Program-made: the position numbers and the translations under genes | Source of the DNA: an uncultured Terriglobus sp. | GTDB lineage: Bacteria > Acidobacteriota > Terriglobia > Terriglobales > Acidobacteriaceae | Direction of reading: 5' to 3' | Assembly (NCBI GenBank): GCA_937871605.1 | Contig: CALMRM010000129.1 | Span: 1 to 6,384 of the forward strand | DNA length: 6,384 nt | Shown here: in pieces, positions 5,157 through 6,384 of the stretch | Position numbering within the stretch: the first letter of the stretch is position 1 | Layout: each line of letters begins with the position of its first letter | The notes under the pieces: model-generated | What the model was told of the DNA's origin: nothing | Database searches by the model: none | Seen by the model: only the letters and a program-made list of their open reading frames with translations

Positions 5157-6384
5157 TGACCGAAAACCGAGGCGACGAGCAAAGGTATGATCCCGCGGTT
5201 GGCACCGGGCCTGACATGCCATACGCCAGCAACGACAGCGCGGCGAGCAGCAGGCAGGCGACTGGGCAGGACGTACCACCCTATGGTGGCGCATACCCGC
5301 CGGGAAACCAAAACATCTACCCGGGCGGCGCGATGCCAGGTGCTCCCAACCCCGGCCTTGCGGCGCTGCTTGGCTTTATACCGGGCGTGGGCGCCATGTA
5401 CAATGGCCAGTTCGCAAAGGGACTGGCACACATTGCTGTCTTCTCGGTCTTCTGTTCGCTATCGAAGAACGTGAACGGCATCTTCGGCTTGTTCATTGCG
5501 GGATGGGTGTTCTACATGGCATTTGAGGCGTACCAAACGGCCGTGGCGCGCCGGGATGGTCTGCCGCTGCCTGACCCCTTCGGCCTGAACACGATTGGCG
5601 AGCGATTCGGCTTTCGTGCCAACCCCACTCTGAGTTCCTTTTGGGGGCATGGCGCGCCACCGCCAGCGGGCACAGGACCGCAGCCTGGGTCGTATACCCC
5701 GCCCGGACCGTACACGCAGCCGGGACCCTACACGCAGCCGGGATACCAGGTACCTCCATCTAGGTTTCAAGTAGACCCGGCGGGTACGGTGTACCGTGCG
5801 CAAGCAGCAGGTCCATCTGGGGCAGAGATGCCGACCGGTCGCCCCGTGCCCGACTCAAGCGCATACAACGCGGTTCCGCCTGCGCCAGAGATGCCGTACG
5901 GGCCATCCGGGTACAGCGCCGCGCCGTACGGTGTGCCTCCTATCCCACCTATGCCGCCTGTCAGCAACGGCGGACTGCCGGCAGGTGCACTGTGGCTCAT
6001 CGGCCTGGGCTTGCTCGCCCTGCTTAGTTCTATCCGTGCCTTCGACTTCCTGGAAGGAGAGGCCAGCGGTGGCATCCTTCTGATAGGGCTGTCGCTGTTT
6101 CTGTTCTGGCGGCGTCAGAGTCAGATCCGGCAGCTCTACCCGCCAGGGTCTCCGATGATTCGGTGGAATGTATTACAGGGTACGCGTGGTGCCAGCATCC
6201 TGTTCGTTGTCGGATTGCTCACGTTGCTGCAAGGTCTAAGACTTGCATACTGGGAAAACTCATGGCCGTTCCTGTTAATCGTGCTCGGCGTACTGCTGCT
6301 GCTGGAGCGTTTCGCTCAAAACCAGATCGCTGCCGCAGCGTATGCCGCAGCACCGCCGGTTGCACAGGGAGCAGAGCAGACAGC
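5153..6384 (+). CDS. Proline-rich multi-pass membrane protein with TM2-like and DUF5668/LiaI-like parts (3' truncated by window)
   Basis: Frame 2 is open from ATG 5153 to the window end: at least 410 residues with no stop. Layout: a hydrophilic Gly/Pro/Tyr/Asn-rich N-terminus (1-65); a TM2-like hydrophobic part (66-130: NPGLAALLGFIPGVG, MYNGQFAKGLAHIAVF, then NGIFGLFIAGWVFYMAFEAY) ending in charged ARRDG; a long Pro/Gly/Tyr/Gln-rich linker (about 166-274) with a tandem GPYTQP repeat; then two hydrophobic hairpins (278-322 and 346-388). The second ends in WPFLLIVLGVLLLLERF, the look of DUF5668/LiaI-LiaF-type membrane segments. About seven hydrophobic segments in all. The ATG overlaps the anti-sigma TGA, so it is translated with that gene and probably takes part in the same envelope response, as sensor or effector. 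The role is inferred, and the domain labels are from memory of the motifs, not a search. An Ala/Pro-rich stretch follows residue 390, so more linker or another domain may lie beyond. Confidence 0.85.
   Translation, partial: MMTENRGDEQRYDPAVGTGPDMPYASNDSAASSRQATGQDVPPYGGAYPPGNQNIYPGGAMPGAPNPGLAALLGFIPGVGAMYNGQFAKGLAHIAVFSVFCSLSKNVNGIFGLFIAGWVFYMAFEAYQTAVARRDGLPLPDPFGLNTIGERFGFRANPTLSSFWGHGAPPPAGTGPQPGSYTPPGPYTQPGPYTQPGYQVPPSRFQVDPAGTVYRAQAAGPSGAEMPTGRPVPDSSAYNAVPPAPEMPYGPSGYSAAPYGVPPIPPMPPVSNGGLPAGALWLIGLGLLALLSSIRAFDFLEGEASGGILLIGLSLFLFWRRQSQIRQLYPPGSPMIRWNVLQGTRGASILFVVGLLTLLQGLRLAYWENSWPFLLIVLGVLLLLERFAQNQIAAAAYAAAPPVAQGAEQT
5705..5740 (+). repeat. Tandem 18-bp repeat (two units) in the proline-rich linker
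   Basis: Units at 5705-5722 and 5723-5740 differ by one base (CCG or CCC) and each encode GPYTQP. A decayed third unit (GYQVPP) follows. It lies inside the membrane protein gene and keeps its frame, so copy-number change would only alter linker length. Confidence 0.8.

Overview
The window (about 6.4 kb, GC-rich) looks like chromosomal DNA from a member of the Acidobacteriota, probably Terriglobia/Acidobacteriaceae. This placement is an inference from the overall look of the proteins: an ECF sigma factor followed by a zf-HC2 anti-sigma factor and a proline-rich TM2/DUF5668-like membrane protein, beside secreted hydrolases. No marker gene is present to confirm it. I see no tRNA, rRNA, CRISPR array, insertion sequence or phage gene.

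Left part (1-1998, + strand): the C-terminal half of an ATP-grasp ligase runs in from outside the window. Its stop overlaps by 11 bases the GTG start of a luciferase-like flavin-dependent monooxygenase (LLM family, nearest in look to SfnG/SsuD-type enzymes). The two are translationally coupled and probably act on a common substrate. After a 59-bp gap comes a small secreted protein of unknown function.

Middle part (2013-3362, - strand): a secreted SGNH/GDSL hydrolase with all four catalytic blocks, convergent with the small secreted protein. Its start codon lies 6 bases after a perfect TACAAT box and has no Shine-Dalgarno, which suggests a leaderless mRNA.

Right part (3363-6384, + strand): a 255-bp divergent intergenic region with candidate promoter elements leads into a tight three-gene operon. 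It encodes an ECF sigma factor, a membrane-anchored zinc-finger anti-sigma factor that begins in the same frame straight after the sigma stop codon, and a large multi-pass membrane protein that starts on an ATGA overlap and runs off the window end. The layout is that of an envelope-stress module: the anti-sigma factor holds the sigma factor at the membrane until a signal arrives. The third protein has a TM2-like N-terminal part and two LiaI/LiaF-like (DUF5668-like) transmembrane hairpins, so it may be a sensor or effector at the membrane. No clear new defence or mobile system is visible. The most unusual items are this fused membrane protein, the one-stop-codon junction between sigma and anti-sigma, and the ATP-grasp/monooxygenase pair.
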